Shown one piece after another: positions 51,138 to 60,672 of a stretch of 64,000 nt of DNA (its first letter is position 1; each line of letters begins with the position of its first letter). The stretch comes from JAJCYX01 sp965243825. Lineage in GTDB: Bacteria; Chloroflexota; Dehalococcoidia; Lucifugimonadales; Lucifugimonadaceae. A model generated the notes under the pieces. That model did not search any database. It was not told the origin of the DNA and saw nothing but the letters and a program-made list of their open reading frames with translations. A program made the position numbers and the translations under genes. The stretch is taken from assembly GCA_965243825.1 (NCBI GenBank), contig CBDEVT010000001.1:3203476-3267475 (forward strand), given 5' to 3'.

Positions 51138-54068
51138 TTAGGAGTTACCTCGGTTCACCAGATCAGTTTTAGCGGCTGTGTATTTCCGAGCAGCTTCGGT
51201 TCGCGTGGCCGACGATGTCTTGGAGAGAATGCTCTTAACGTGAGTGGATACGGTGTTGCCGGTAATGAAGAGCGATTCGGCGATCTCTCTGTTGCGTTTC
51301 CCTGCAGCAATCAACCTGAGTATCTCCTCTTCCCGCTCGGTGAGCGTGAAGAGCCGACTTTGAGATGCACCATCGCCAGTCAATTTCTGAAGTTCTCGAA
51401 GCCTCCGCTCCAGAATCACCAGCGACGAGTCTTGCGCAATCTTTAGCCCCTCAGATATTAAAAAGCGAGCGTCTCGTATGCTCCCGCGTTGCACCAACGC
51501 GTCGGCATAGTCATAGCACGTCCAAGCAAGTTCGAGCCGATAGCCGTTTGGCCTCAACAAGGCCAAAGCATCTTCGAAATGCTTTTCTGCTTGAATAGCA
51601 TCGCCCAGAAATGTGGCGGTACGCCCGAGTACGCGGTCAGTTGACACCGGGATCGCCCACCCTTGAGTCGGAACTCTTCCGGCGTATGGCATTATGAAGG
51701 CATATGACTCGGCCGCTGTGACTCGGTCTTCGAGTGCGACCGATGCAAACGCCCGGCCTATCTGCACACTTGTTTCGTGATAAGGCAAGGACCGAAAGTG
51801 GTGAGGTCTTTCCAGCTGGGCAGCGATGCGATCCCATCCGACTGAGTTGTATTCGCATTCAACTGCGATTCGAGCAAGTGTGGCCGCATGCTGCGCATGA
51901 AAGTATGCGTCTTCGTTAACCAGCCCCTCTGCATCACCGGTCGCGTCAGTTTCCCCAATCTGCAGAGCAGAAAACTGTCGGAAAATTGGTAGCCATGGGC
52001 TTCCGGGTCGTGGATAAAGTAACCCTTCCAAAAAACTGATTGCGCCACTCAAATGACCCCTGTGAATCTCGAGGAGCGTCATAATGGAAGCCGCCTGTGC
52101 CAGGCGCATCCCATGCTTTGAGACGGTTGCGATCTCCCAGCCTATTTGAACTAACCGCTCAGCACCTGCCAGTGAGCCATTGGTCATTCTGCACATCGCA
52201 CCCCAAAAACAAGCGTGAACGGCTGCTTCCAGATCACGAACGTTCTCCAATACCGGCTCCACCAAGTCAACGTATCTAGCAGCCTCATCCCAAGCGTTCC
52301 ACCAATCACTTGCCATCAACGCCCTGCCAAGCGCCCAGCAATACACGTCCGGCTGACCTAGTTCCCTGGCTTTGGCAACCGCCTCAGCAAGAAGTTCGGC
52401 GGACCTTTCCGGATTCAAAATAGGCACCGCAGCCGCCTCTGCGCCGCGTTTACAAGCGAGCATGACATGTTCGCTCGTGCCTGGCTTCGCCAATTTGATT
52501 GCTCTGGAATAGAGCTCAGACGAGGCTGGACTGCCAACTGAACGCGGGTACACAGCAACTGATACCGCGTCTTCGAAAAGACCTAACTCATCAAATCGGT
52601 CAAATGACGCCTTTTGACAGATCAAACCGAGCATATCCAGATTCTCCCCCGCATACGCTCTTGAGAGCAGCGCCAGGATAGATGCCACCTGTTCCGTTCC
52701 AGGAAGTTTCTCCAGTGGTCGAGCGGAAAGCAGTTGTTCTGGCCGATTGATCTCATCATCCAACTGCGCTAAAGACCCCGGGGCGATGTTCTCCAGGGCA
52801 ACTTCCAAGTGAGAACTCGCCTCTGCGAACGCCCTGTTGGCCAGCTCGTACTCACCTGCCATGAGCGAAAACTCAAAAACCGGCTCGGGACCTGCTAACG
52901 GCTGAGCACTTGAGTAGTGGTGTGCAATTGTGCCCGCGTATTTCGCTGTCTCTGTCGAGTGCAGTTCTTCAAGCCCGCGAGCCGTAGCCAAATTAAGCTT
53001 CGCAGAACGAACCTTGGGTAACCCATTGATAACGGACTGCCTAACAATCTCGTGACTAAATCTAAGTGCGGTTCCCATGGGTCCGGTGGCTTCGAGTATC
53101 CCAAGATCGAGAGCTGGTTGAATGCTTTCAAGGAAAGATTGGGGATCCTGATCGCTGATCTTGCTCAGCAGTTCTATGTCGAGATTCCGGCCAACCACTG
53201 CTGATGCTTCTAATGCTGAAACTGTTACAGCTGGCAATCGGATGAACTTGTCTTCAATTACCGAAATGGCAGCCGATGGAAGGGCTGTGGTCTTCAGTTC
53301 GTACGTTTGTTCGCGCTCAAGCAGCGCGGCTACTTCGGTAACGAAAAGTGGGTTCCCACCCGTAAGTTTCATCAACTCCTGTGCAGCGCTTACAGCCTTC
53401 GGAGCCTTCGCTGATAAAAGTGATTGCACCGCACCAATGTCAAATGGCTGCAAGTCCAATCGATGAGCGTTGGAATGGCGGGTTAGTTCACTGAGTAGCC
53501 GAACGAGGGCGTTTGATGACTTTTCCGGTTCCCGTAAGGTCAGGACCAGAAAGATACGGGAATCGGATAGACCCGAAATTACGAACTCCAATGCACGTAG
53601 CGATGGAGAATCGGCCCAATGTATGTCCTCGATCGCCACAAGAATCGGTTTTTCAGTTGAGCATTCTGCAAGATATTGCGTAAGCCCTTCAAAGAGTTCG
53701 AATTCAGGCTTTGCGTCGCTTTCTAGTCTTGAACCTTGACCTGATTGGAGCAAACCTCGTAGCGCTGGCTGAAGACCGACTTGTGTCTTCTCGGTCAATT
53801 GATAAAACAGCTGGGTCCAAGGCCACAGAACAGGCGCCCCTTCAACCTCTCTGCAATGTCCGGTTACTCGGACCGAATTCTCTAATTCTTCTGAGCTCAG
53901 TAACTCATCCAGGAGTCTAGATTTACCAATCCCAGCTTCACCCGCGAGTAGCACGACCTGCCCTGACCCCGCCTCAGCTTCATTAGCTAATTGGAGAAGA
54001 GTCGCAAGTTCCGTGGCGCGTGCCACAAACGGCCATCCGGTTGACATTGGCATGTGGTGACCCTGCAC
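51138..54068 (-). CDS. LAL-type regulator (AAA ATPase, TPR, LuxR HTH)
   Basis: A 976-residue regulator starting at GTG 54068 (internal ATGs at codons 6 and 8 are possible). ATPase: FVARATELATL, Walker A GEAGIGKS (43-50), EVEGAPVLWPWTQLF, Walker B with EDIHWADSPSLRALEFV (about 146-163), and GGNPLFVTEVAALLE. Long TPR-like region. C-terminal LuxR HTH: LTEREEEILRLIAAGKRNREIA and ITGNTVSTHVKSILSKTSS. A close paralogue (969 residues) is transcribed divergently from 54336. The two share the EVEGAPV-x-WPW and C-terminal blocks, so they come from a duplication. Regulatory targets are unknown. Confidence 0.9.
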   Translation of the reverse strand: MQGHHMPMSTGWPFVARATELATLLQLANEAEAGSGQVVLLAGEAGIGKSRLLDELLSSEELENSVRVTGHCREVEGAPVLWPWTQLFYQLTEKTQVGLQPALRGLLQSGQGSRLESDAKPEFELFEGLTQYLAECSTEKPILVAIEDIHWADSPSLRALEFVISGLSDSRIFLVLTLREPEKSSNALVRLLSELTRHSNAHRLDLQPFDIGAVQSLLSAKAPKAVSAAQELMKLTGGNPLFVTEVAALLEREQTYELKTTALPSAAISVIEDKFIRLPAVTVSALEASAVVGRNLDIELLSKISDQDPQSFLESIQPALDLGILEATGPMGTALRFSHEIVRQSVINGLPKVRSAKLNLATARGLEELHSTETAKYAGTIAHHYSSAQPLAGPEPVFEFSLMAGEYELANRAFAEASSHLEVALENIAPGSLAQLDDEINRPEQLLSARPLEKLPGTEQVASILALLSRAYAGENLDMLGLICQKASFDRFDELGLFEDAVSVAVYPRSVGSPASSELYSRAIKLAKPGTSEHVMLACKRGAEAAAVPILNPERSAELLAEAVAKARELGQPDVYCWALGRALMASDWWNAWDEAARYVDLVEPVLENVRDLEAAVHACFWGAMCRMTNGSLAGAERLVQIGWEIATVSKHGMRLAQAASIMTLLEIHRGHLSGAISFLEGLLYPRPGSPWLPIFRQFSALQIGETDATGDAEGLVNEDAYFHAQHAATLARIAVECEYNSVGWDRIAAQLERPHHFRSLPYHETSVQIGRAFASVALEDRVTAAESYAFIMPYAGRVPTQGWAIPVSTDRVLGRTATFLGDAIQAEKHFEDALALLRPNGYRLELAWTCYDYADALVQRGSIRDARFLISEGLKIAQDSSLVILERRLRELQKLTGDGASQSRLFTLTEREEEILRLIAAGKRNREIAESLFITGNTVSTHVKSILSKTSSATRTEAARKYTAAKTDLVNRGNS

Positions 54069-54125
54069 CTGTTTCTAATTTCGTCCGGATTTTAGCCGAG
54101 TTGGATTCATCAATTGAGCCGGGGC

Positions 54126-54172
54126 ATGAACTTATGCCAACAAGATATGCCAATCATCCCCTGAGCTCCCGC
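54126..54172 (+). repeat. dispersed intergenic repeat, copy R14 (diverged)
   Basis: TGAACTTATGCCAACAAGATA, TGCCAATCATCCCCTGAGCTCCCG. The centre matches well, the 5' stem does not pair. It lies in the shared upstream region of two divergent LAL genes. Confidence 0.65.
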
Positions 54173-54335
54173 TATGTGGCAAAGGCCTTCATGTCGTTTT
54201 GATTTCAATCCAATGGCGTATCGTCGCCTGGAGTCACTCGCCATTGGATGAGCCGGATCTGCTGACGAAGTAGGGCGAAACTGCAGGCTAATTGTCGTCT
54301 AAAATCTGAACTCATTCCGATCGTTGAGGGCAGTA

Positions 54336-57245
54336 GTGTCGAACCATTCGCAACTTCCGTTCGTTGGACGGAGTTCAGAAATGACCAGTTTGCAAGAACT
54401 GGGGGCAAAGGCATTGTCCGGATCAGGAGGAACAGCTCTAGTATCGGGTGAGGCGGGTATCGGTAAATCACGCCTTGTTTACGAGTACCTTTTATCAGAT
54501 GACACCAGCCAGGTGATTCGCGCAGTGGGGTACAGTCGGGAGGTTGAAGGTGCGCCGGTTTACTGGCCATGGTTTCAACTGCTGCGAGAGATCGAACACT
54601 CGTCGAGTCGTTCGCTACCAGCAATTCTTTCATCTCTCGATCGAACTAAACCCGAAAATCAGGACAACAGCAGGCAGAACGATCGAACTCTCGATCAACA
54701 GATTCACGTCGAACTTCTCAGGTACTTGAAAGCCGTTTCGATTTCAAAGCCTTTGGTAGCGGTGATCGAGGACATTCACTGGGCTGACACCCCCACGTTA
54801 CGAGCACTCGAATTCGTAGCGGGTGGGCTGAAAAATTGCAAAGTGATGCTCATTGTCACGATTAGAGATCCGGAGCAAGTTGCATCATCAGTCCGGTGGA
54901 CACTTGGTGAATTGAGCCGTGTACAGGGGTTGCTGCGCTTAGAACTTCAGCCTTTGGATCCCGCTTCGGTCACGGCGCTAATGGAGGGACATGTTGAGAA
55001 TCCCAAAGATGTAACCCCTGCGACCTTCGAATTCACTGGAGGGAATCCGCTATATGTCACCGAGATAACCAGGCTCATTGATCGAATCGATGCAACCGAC
55101 CTGCTTGGTGTCCGACTTCCGTCCACTACCACATCAATAATTGAAAATCGAACTAAGCGTGTACCGCCTGATACAGCCCAACTAATTGAGACCGCTGCAG
55201 TATTGGGGCGCGAACTCGAACCTGAACTGATTTGCAACATCATGAACATCGCCGGAAGTGAATACCTTCGGCGACTCCAACCGGCTCTCGATTTGGGAAT
55301 CTTGGAAAATCCAGTTCAGCTTGGTTCTCCCGTCCGTTTTCACCACGAGATTGTCCGTCAGGTTATATTGCAGGGCCTTTCAGCTTCGAATCTTGCTCAA
55401 CTGCATCTCACCGCAGCCAAGGCGCTCGAGTTGTTCCGCGCTCATCTTCTCGAACCTTATGCGGGCACAATCGCGTTCCACTACAGAAATGCTCAACCAC
55501 TCGTGGAAGATGCCCCGGTTTTCAAATACTCACGATTGGCTGGCGAGTATGAACTTGCAAGCTTTGCCTATCCTGAAGCAAGAGTGCACTTAGAAACTGC
55601 GGTTGAGATACTAGCTCCCGGTATTGTTGGTGCAATAAAAGAGGAAGACGAGCTGCCAATTATGGACAGATCTCCTACCCCACTCTCCGAATGGCCGGTC
55701 ACTAGAGAACTTGCCGAAATTCTTGCGTCGTTGGCGCGTGCATACGCCGGGGACAACGAGGACGATCTTGCCCTGATTTGTATGAAAGCCTCGTTTGATC
55801 GCTTTCTCGAGTTAGATGACGAAGATGAATGTATGCGAGTAGCCTCTTTTCCTTTATCGGTAATGAGTCCAGCTTCCACCGCGTTGTATGAAAAAGGTGT
55901 TCAGATAGCTAAGGCTGGTACGCCTGAACGAGCGCTAGTGCTATCTCGCTGGGGCACAGTGTTTTCGGGAATACCGCATTACGATTACGATCGCGCAGTG
56001 ACATTACTCGATCGAGCAATCAAGGAAGCTGAGTCGCTTCAAAATCCCTGGCTAATTGCTTGGAATTATGGCCGAGCCGCCATGGTTCACCATCACCACA
56101 ACAAATGGAAGGAAGCGGAGAGAACGGCGAGAATAGCGTTCGAACTGCGCGATCAGTACAGGGAACCAGAGTGTGCCGTTCATGTTGCTTATTGGGGTGC
56201 GATGTGCTTAACGACGCTCGGTCAATTGGCAACCGCCGGACAATATGCTTCGTTAGCCTGGGATACCGCGGTTAGATCGCGCCACGCAATAAGGCTCTGG
56301 CAAGGAGCGAGTGCCAGTGGCATTCACCTTGTGCAATCGGGTGATGTAGCCGGAGCCGCGCAACGGTTTGACGAGGCCATCTCTAGGGCGAAGGTTGGGA
56401 TCTGGCCTTTGCTGTTGAGATTTTTGTCTCGGGCTCAACTTGCGCAGGAAGATGAGGGGGGCGAACCACTTTTCCACCGTGCAAACGTGACCGACAGATT
56501 CTTCCCGCTGCCAATGTACGCTGCGATGTTGGTGAGAGCCGCATCAGACTGCAACATCAATCCGCTGGGATGGGATCAATTAATTTCAATGTTGTTGACG
56601 AACCATCCGCTGCTGAATTTGCCATTTCACCGGATCGCTGTGGAATCTTCCATTGCGCTCGCTGGGGTTGAAGTTGGCGATCAGGCGCTTGCGAAACGCG
56701 GTTACGTAAGTCTGCAGCCTTTGGCGGGGAGCATCCCAACTACGAACTGGGCTTACCCGTATTCGGCAGACCGCGTTCTGGGGAGAACCGCAGCTTTCCT
56801 GGGACGGCATGCGGATGCCGAACTCCACTTCCAGAACGCTCTAAAAATACTTCGACCCAATGGGTACAGATTTGAACAGGCTTGGACATGCCACGACTAT
56901 GCCGAGTACCTCACTCGGATAGGCAGACGGAGGCAGGCACGTAAACTACTAGAAGAGGGATTGAAAATTGCACAGGATTGCGGCTTATCCGCGCTATCTG
57001 TTCGATTAACGGCACTTCAGGGAATCTCGGAATTGGCTCCGTCCGGCCTGCCGTTCGACCTGACACCACGGGAAGTCGAAGTGTTAGAACTCGTTTCGGA
57101 AGGCAAAACAAATCGCGAGATATCCGGGCTGTTGTTCATAACAGGCAATACGGTTGCAACCCACCTAAAGAACATTCTTTCTAAGACCAATTCGTCAACC
57201 CGGATTGAAGCCGCTCGTAAGTACATGGATGAGACTATTCGTTAA
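54336..57245 (+). CDS. LAL-type regulator (AAA ATPase, TPR, LuxR HTH)
   Basis: A 969-residue regulator. GTG 54336 with GAGGG 5 bases upstream is preferred over TTG 54324. ATPase: LPFVGRSSEM, Walker A GEAGIGKS (38-45), EVEGAPVYWPWFQLL, Walker B with EDIHWADTPTLRALEFV, GGNPLYVTEITRLID. TPR-like helices fill the middle. C-terminal LuxR HTH: LTPREVEVLELVSEGKTNREIS and ITGNTVATHLKNILSKTNSS. It pairs as a divergent paralogue with the gene at 51138-54068; both could respond to related signals. Confidence 0.9.
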   Translation: MSNHSQLPFVGRSSEMTSLQELGAKALSGSGGTALVSGEAGIGKSRLVYEYLLSDDTSQVIRAVGYSREVEGAPVYWPWFQLLREIEHSSSRSLPAILSSLDRTKPENQDNSRQNDRTLDQQIHVELLRYLKAVSISKPLVAVIEDIHWADTPTLRALEFVAGGLKNCKVMLIVTIRDPEQVASSVRWTLGELSRVQGLLRLELQPLDPASVTALMEGHVENPKDVTPATFEFTGGNPLYVTEITRLIDRIDATDLLGVRLPSTTTSIIENRTKRVPPDTAQLIETAAVLGRELEPELICNIMNIAGSEYLRRLQPALDLGILENPVQLGSPVRFHHEIVRQVILQGLSASNLAQLHLTAAKALELFRAHLLEPYAGTIAFHYRNAQPLVEDAPVFKYSRLAGEYELASFAYPEARVHLETAVEILAPGIVGAIKEEDELPIMDRSPTPLSEWPVTRELAEILASLARAYAGDNEDDLALICMKASFDRFLELDDEDECMRVASFPLSVMSPASTALYEKGVQIAKAGTPERALVLSRWGTVFSGIPHYDYDRAVTLLDRAIKEAESLQNPWLIAWNYGRAAMVHHHHNKWKEAERTARIAFELRDQYREPECAVHVAYWGAMCLTTLGQLATAGQYASLAWDTAVRSRHAIRLWQGASASGIHLVQSGDVAGAAQRFDEAISRAKVGIWPLLLRFLSRAQLAQEDEGGEPLFHRANVTDRFFPLPMYAAMLVRAASDCNINPLGWDQLISMLLTNHPLLNLPFHRIAVESSIALAGVEVGDQALAKRGYVSLQPLAGSIPTTNWAYPYSADRVLGRTAAFLGRHADAELHFQNALKILRPNGYRFEQAWTCHDYAEYLTRIGRRRQARKLLEEGLKIAQDCGLSALSVRLTALQGISELAPSGLPFDLTPREVEVLELVSEGKTNREISGLLFITGNTVATHLKNILSKTNSSTRIEAARKYMDETIR

Positions 57246-57358
57246 ATCGAGACACCTCGGGATTATCCGGTGCGTGCTGCAGAGTTGCCCTCCGTCTGCG
57301 ATCTCCTCGTTAGTACTGCCGATTGGACGTGGAGCTTCTCGAATTTAAGCGAACCGTA

Positions 57359-57428
57359 TCTGATCCAAAAAAGTTCTGTCTATCAGCCCCACAGTTCCAC
57401 CGCCTGGATCTAGATTGTTCTGCCACCA
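57359..57428 (+). repeat. dispersed intergenic repeat, copy R15
   Basis: TGATCCAAAAAAGTTCTGTC, TATCAGCCCCACAGTTCC, then TTGTTCTGCCACC. Central blocks match; the 3' block is present only loosely. It lies between two convergent LAL genes. Confidence 0.7.
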
Positions 57429-57447
57429 TACATGTCGCAGACCAAAC

Positions 57448-60363
57448 TCACCCGATGCCATTAATGGAGGCGGTCTCCTGCGGCGCAGATACTTGATGGG
57501 ATAGTTCAGCCAACTCGACGCGGCTCATCGGGCCGACTCTTTCACGAATATTCGCCAGGTGATGGGCAACCGTGTTCTTTGAGATGTTCAGGGCGTCAGC
57601 AACACCTTGATTCGATAGGCCTCTACCAACCAGCAGCACAACTTCAATCTGACGTCCGGTCAAGTCAAGTTCCGGTGAGTCGCCGTCAGCCTCGCCGGCA
57701 GAATTTCGAAGTGCCATCATCACTTCGATCATTGAGACCATCTGGATTGAAGTCGCAACTGCGATGGCTTCCACGAGTAGTTCATGCCCCTTCTTTCGGG
57801 CAGCTTCAGCACCGTAGTTAATGAGCGAATTCGCGAGGTGATAAGCGCTCATCACGAACTCTGGACGGTAACCCGCAGATCGGCAGAAACTGACCGCTTT
57901 CTCGAAGTGTTCGATTGCTGCGCTGACTCTTCCTAGGAGTAGTGCCATCTCACCAAGTAGCCGGTCAGTACTGCCCGTGCAGTAGTCGATGCGGATCGCC
58001 GATGAAGCTAGCGCTTCGTAATAGTAGTAAGTACCCCGGACATCTTTAAATGTGGCTCTTAGCGATGCTTCGCGACGGGCCTTCCAACCTGATACAAACG
58101 GCGCGCTCTCGAACCGTGGAGAATATCCTCTGAAGCGGCCCTCAAACGGCGCCACGTCATCGGTAGTTGCTGCCCTTCTAAGAGCTCGAATCGCCAAGTT
58201 ATGCCTCGGATTGTTCTCGAGCGCATCTACGACGCTTACCGTGCCACGTTCGTACGCGATGGAAGCTTTTAGCCACTCGTACTCTGAAGTCAGGGCGCCT
58301 GGTACGCGTCTCCGTAGCTCCTCCATGGTTTGGATAGCTTGATCCCAATCTCCGAGCGAGAAATGGATCTGAGCCTTAGCCCGCAGAGCGTGCGTGACAT
58401 CATGTTCCACGTTCAGTTCAGACGCCGCAGCAAGTCCTTTTTCCAGAATTGCGAATGCTTCGGCGTGCCTTCCGCGAACTGCAAACGAATTGCCAAGGAA
58501 AAAGGCAAGACGGGAAATGACAGAAGTAGCGCCAAGTTCATCTGCCAGCTCTTCGGCTATCTGACCGTGCTTAATTGCGCTTTCAGGATCAAGTCCGTAG
58601 TAAGCGCAAATTGTCGAGCTTAGCTCTACCTGGCAGAGAAGGCTGCGGTCATTTCCTCGCTCAGCAATAGCCCGCGCTTCCCTGAGAGAACCCCAAACTT
58701 GATCCACGTCACCGCGCTCAACTATTTGCGCGTTGCCATACGCGACCAGCAATTGTCCTAGTCGGTTGGAGTCAGCGCTCGCCAGTTCAACTGCGTGTTG
58801 CAGGACATCCGCTGTTCCTGTTAAACGACCGAACGCAATTGGATGTGAAACGGTGTCAAGCGCTCGTTCAGTTTCTCCGAGCTCCAGGAATAGTTCGAAA
58901 GCAGCGACCAGGTGGTTCCACGCGGGTTGCTTATTCTCGACAGAAACCAATGGAGCGAGAGACTGCCCGGCCCCGTAGTGAGCCTCTGCAACCAGGACCT
59001 TGTCAATTTCTCGGCTTACTGACGGTTCCAGGACCACATTGAACCACCGCGTTGCGGCAGCGAACGCGCGGCCGAGTAGCGCTTCACGCCCTGCTGCCAG
59101 GGCATAAACCGACTTGATGGACGGTTGAACCAGTGAGCCGCCGGCAACGCAGTGTTCTGCGATCTCGGCAGCGTGCTCGTCGGTCGGATGACCGTAGTAC
59201 TCCCTGAGAGTATTCGCAATGTGCGAGTGCATCTCCCTCTTCGAGTTCGAGTCGAGGTCGTCTAGCATCACCATGCCAAAAAGATCATGGGTCAACTTAT
59301 AACGCTCATTAACCTCGTCGATCGAGACGAGAAGGCCGGACCTTCTTGCCTCGTCTATCGCATCCAGCAAGCCGTGGGATGCCAGATCGTTGTCTAGCGC
59401 TTCCATCAACGGAATGTTGAAATCGCGATCCAGCATGGCGGTCAGTCGGAGGAGTCTAAGGGTTTCACCACTTAGGTTGCGAAGTCTCCGATTGACAACC
59501 GCTCGAACAGTACTGGGGACTTTGACGGGTTTGATTGCGCTCTGACCGACTCCGAACATCTCGTTCGAGTCGGCAAGGCTTCGAGACAACTCGGTGATGA
59601 AGAAAGGGTTTCTTCCAGTCGCTTTATAGATTGCCTCCACTACCGGTTCAGTTGAGTGACAGCCAGTCAGCGTTGTTATCAGCTCGCGTGCGTCATCTGG
59701 GGTCAATTCGCCAATCGTCATCAGGGTGAAATTCGGCTCCCTGCTGAGCGAATCGAGCACGTCACTGAACGGACCTGAATGCGCTGCGTCGTCGTCAATA
59801 AAAGTGCTGACGACTAGGATTCTCCTATTGCGGATCCTACTGGCGAAAAACTCAAGCAGTTGGAGTGATGCTTGGTCGGCCCACTGAAGGTCTTCGAGTA
59901 CGAGAATTAGTGGGTGGATCTCAGACAAGGCCGTGAAGAAAGTGCTCGCAGCAGCTAACGTTCGAAATTGAGAGTCCGCTGGGTCTTCCCGGTGGCCGTC
60001 GATCTCAGTAGTTGACACCGAGCCCAGGTCCCTGAGCGCCCGGACTACATCAGCGCCAGCCTTTTTTACCGCGCCTTGAATCGCTTCCTGATTGATGGCC
60101 CCTTCGGCATCCCTTACTGCATCCCGCCAGACCCAGTACGGTGGTGTCGCCGAACGCTCATAGGTCTTGCCTCGGAGTTCGATGGCACCTTTTTCTATGC
60201 CCATCGTGGCGATTTCAGTGGTCAGACGGGTCTTACCGATACCTGGCTCGCCTGCCAAGAGCACGACCTTGCCGGATCCGTAGAGGCTGTCATCAAGAGC
60301 GGCTGCCAGCTCGCCCATCTCACCCTGGCGGCCCACGAAAGAAGTCTGTGATGACAGATCCAT
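57448..60363 (-). CDS. LAL-type regulator (AAA ATPase, TPR, LuxR HTH)
   Basis: A 971-residue regulator. AAGGAG lies 8 bases before ATG 60363, which I prefer over the ATG two codons earlier. ATPase: TSFVGRQGEMGELA, Walker A GEPGIGKT (38-45), ATPPYWVWRDAV, Walker B with EDLQWADQASLQLLEFF, TGRNPFFITELSRSL. TPR-like region, then LuxR HTH: LTGRQIEVVLLVGRGLSNQGVA with ISKNTVAHHLANIRER. It is a more distant paralogue of the two regulators at 51-57 kb. Its upstream region (60364-60672) is rich in inverted repeats that could be operators. Confidence 0.9.
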   Translation of the reverse strand: MDLSSQTSFVGRQGEMGELAAALDDSLYGSGKVVLLAGEPGIGKTRLTTEIATMGIEKGAIELRGKTYERSATPPYWVWRDAVRDAEGAINQEAIQGAVKKAGADVVRALRDLGSVSTTEIDGHREDPADSQFRTLAAASTFFTALSEIHPLILVLEDLQWADQASLQLLEFFASRIRNRRILVVSTFIDDDAAHSGPFSDVLDSLSREPNFTLMTIGELTPDDARELITTLTGCHSTEPVVEAIYKATGRNPFFITELSRSLADSNEMFGVGQSAIKPVKVPSTVRAVVNRRLRNLSGETLRLLRLTAMLDRDFNIPLMEALDNDLASHGLLDAIDEARRSGLLVSIDEVNERYKLTHDLFGMVMLDDLDSNSKREMHSHIANTLREYYGHPTDEHAAEIAEHCVAGGSLVQPSIKSVYALAAGREALLGRAFAAATRWFNVVLEPSVSREIDKVLVAEAHYGAGQSLAPLVSVENKQPAWNHLVAAFELFLELGETERALDTVSHPIAFGRLTGTADVLQHAVELASADSNRLGQLLVAYGNAQIVERGDVDQVWGSLREARAIAERGNDRSLLCQVELSSTICAYYGLDPESAIKHGQIAEELADELGATSVISRLAFFLGNSFAVRGRHAEAFAILEKGLAAASELNVEHDVTHALRAKAQIHFSLGDWDQAIQTMEELRRRVPGALTSEYEWLKASIAYERGTVSVVDALENNPRHNLAIRALRRAATTDDVAPFEGRFRGYSPRFESAPFVSGWKARREASLRATFKDVRGTYYYYEALASSAIRIDYCTGSTDRLLGEMALLLGRVSAAIEHFEKAVSFCRSAGYRPEFVMSAYHLANSLINYGAEAARKKGHELLVEAIAVATSIQMVSMIEVMMALRNSAGEADGDSPELDLTGRQIEVVLLVGRGLSNQGVADALNISKNTVAHHLANIRERVGPMSRVELAELSHQVSAPQETASINGIG

Positions 60364-60446
60364 GTGCATCGCTCCTTATCCGCATCTCCAGGACCGCCTG
60401 GTCCTGGCCGGACTTGTAGCGCAAGTGAACTGTGGTCTACCAACCA

Positions 60447-60554
60447 CCCACACTCGCCACATGTGTGGGATGGACACTTTACACAAACTGTTTCCAGGTC
60501 ATATGGCCATAGATGACCATGGTCCCTTTCTTGCGCCCTCAAAAAGATGGTCAT
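60447..60554. promoter_or_regulatory. cluster of inverted repeats between a LAL gene and guaB3
   Basis: Three elements lie in the divergent intergenic region. CCCACAC/GTGTGGG (60447-60453 and 60463-60469). GGTCAT/ATGACC with a 10-base spacer (60497-60502 and 60513-60518) enclosing the palindrome ATGGCCAT; ATGACC overlaps a second palindrome GACCATGGTC (60515-60524). A further GGTCAT half-site lies near 60549. Repeated GGTCAT half-sites suggest dimeric regulator binding, possibly by the LAL protein itself. No direct proof. Confidence 0.45.
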
Positions 60555-60672
60555 AGATAGCTCTGGTGTGTACCAACTGCTGCCCTCAAGCTGCTGTGCC
60601 TGATGCAACCTGCATCGCTCGAAATCACAGGTGACTCCACGCAGAAGGGTCAAGAGATAGGACGGTAACAAA

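Noticed and set aside
2881..57428. Integron attC-site array as explanation of the repeats
   Set aside because: Same orientation and gene-bounded spacing resemble cassettes, but no RYYYAAC/GTTRRRY core pair was found in the copies, unit sizes reach 13 kb, genes lie in both directions, and no tyrosine integrase is in the window.
2881..57428. CRISPR array
   Set aside because: Copies are spread over 54 kb with kilobase spacing and vary in sequence; no cas genes are present.
7025..57428. Repeats as plain transcription terminators
   Set aside because: Orientation does not follow the genes, there is no T run, and separate clear hairpin terminators exist (8077, 18919, 48762).
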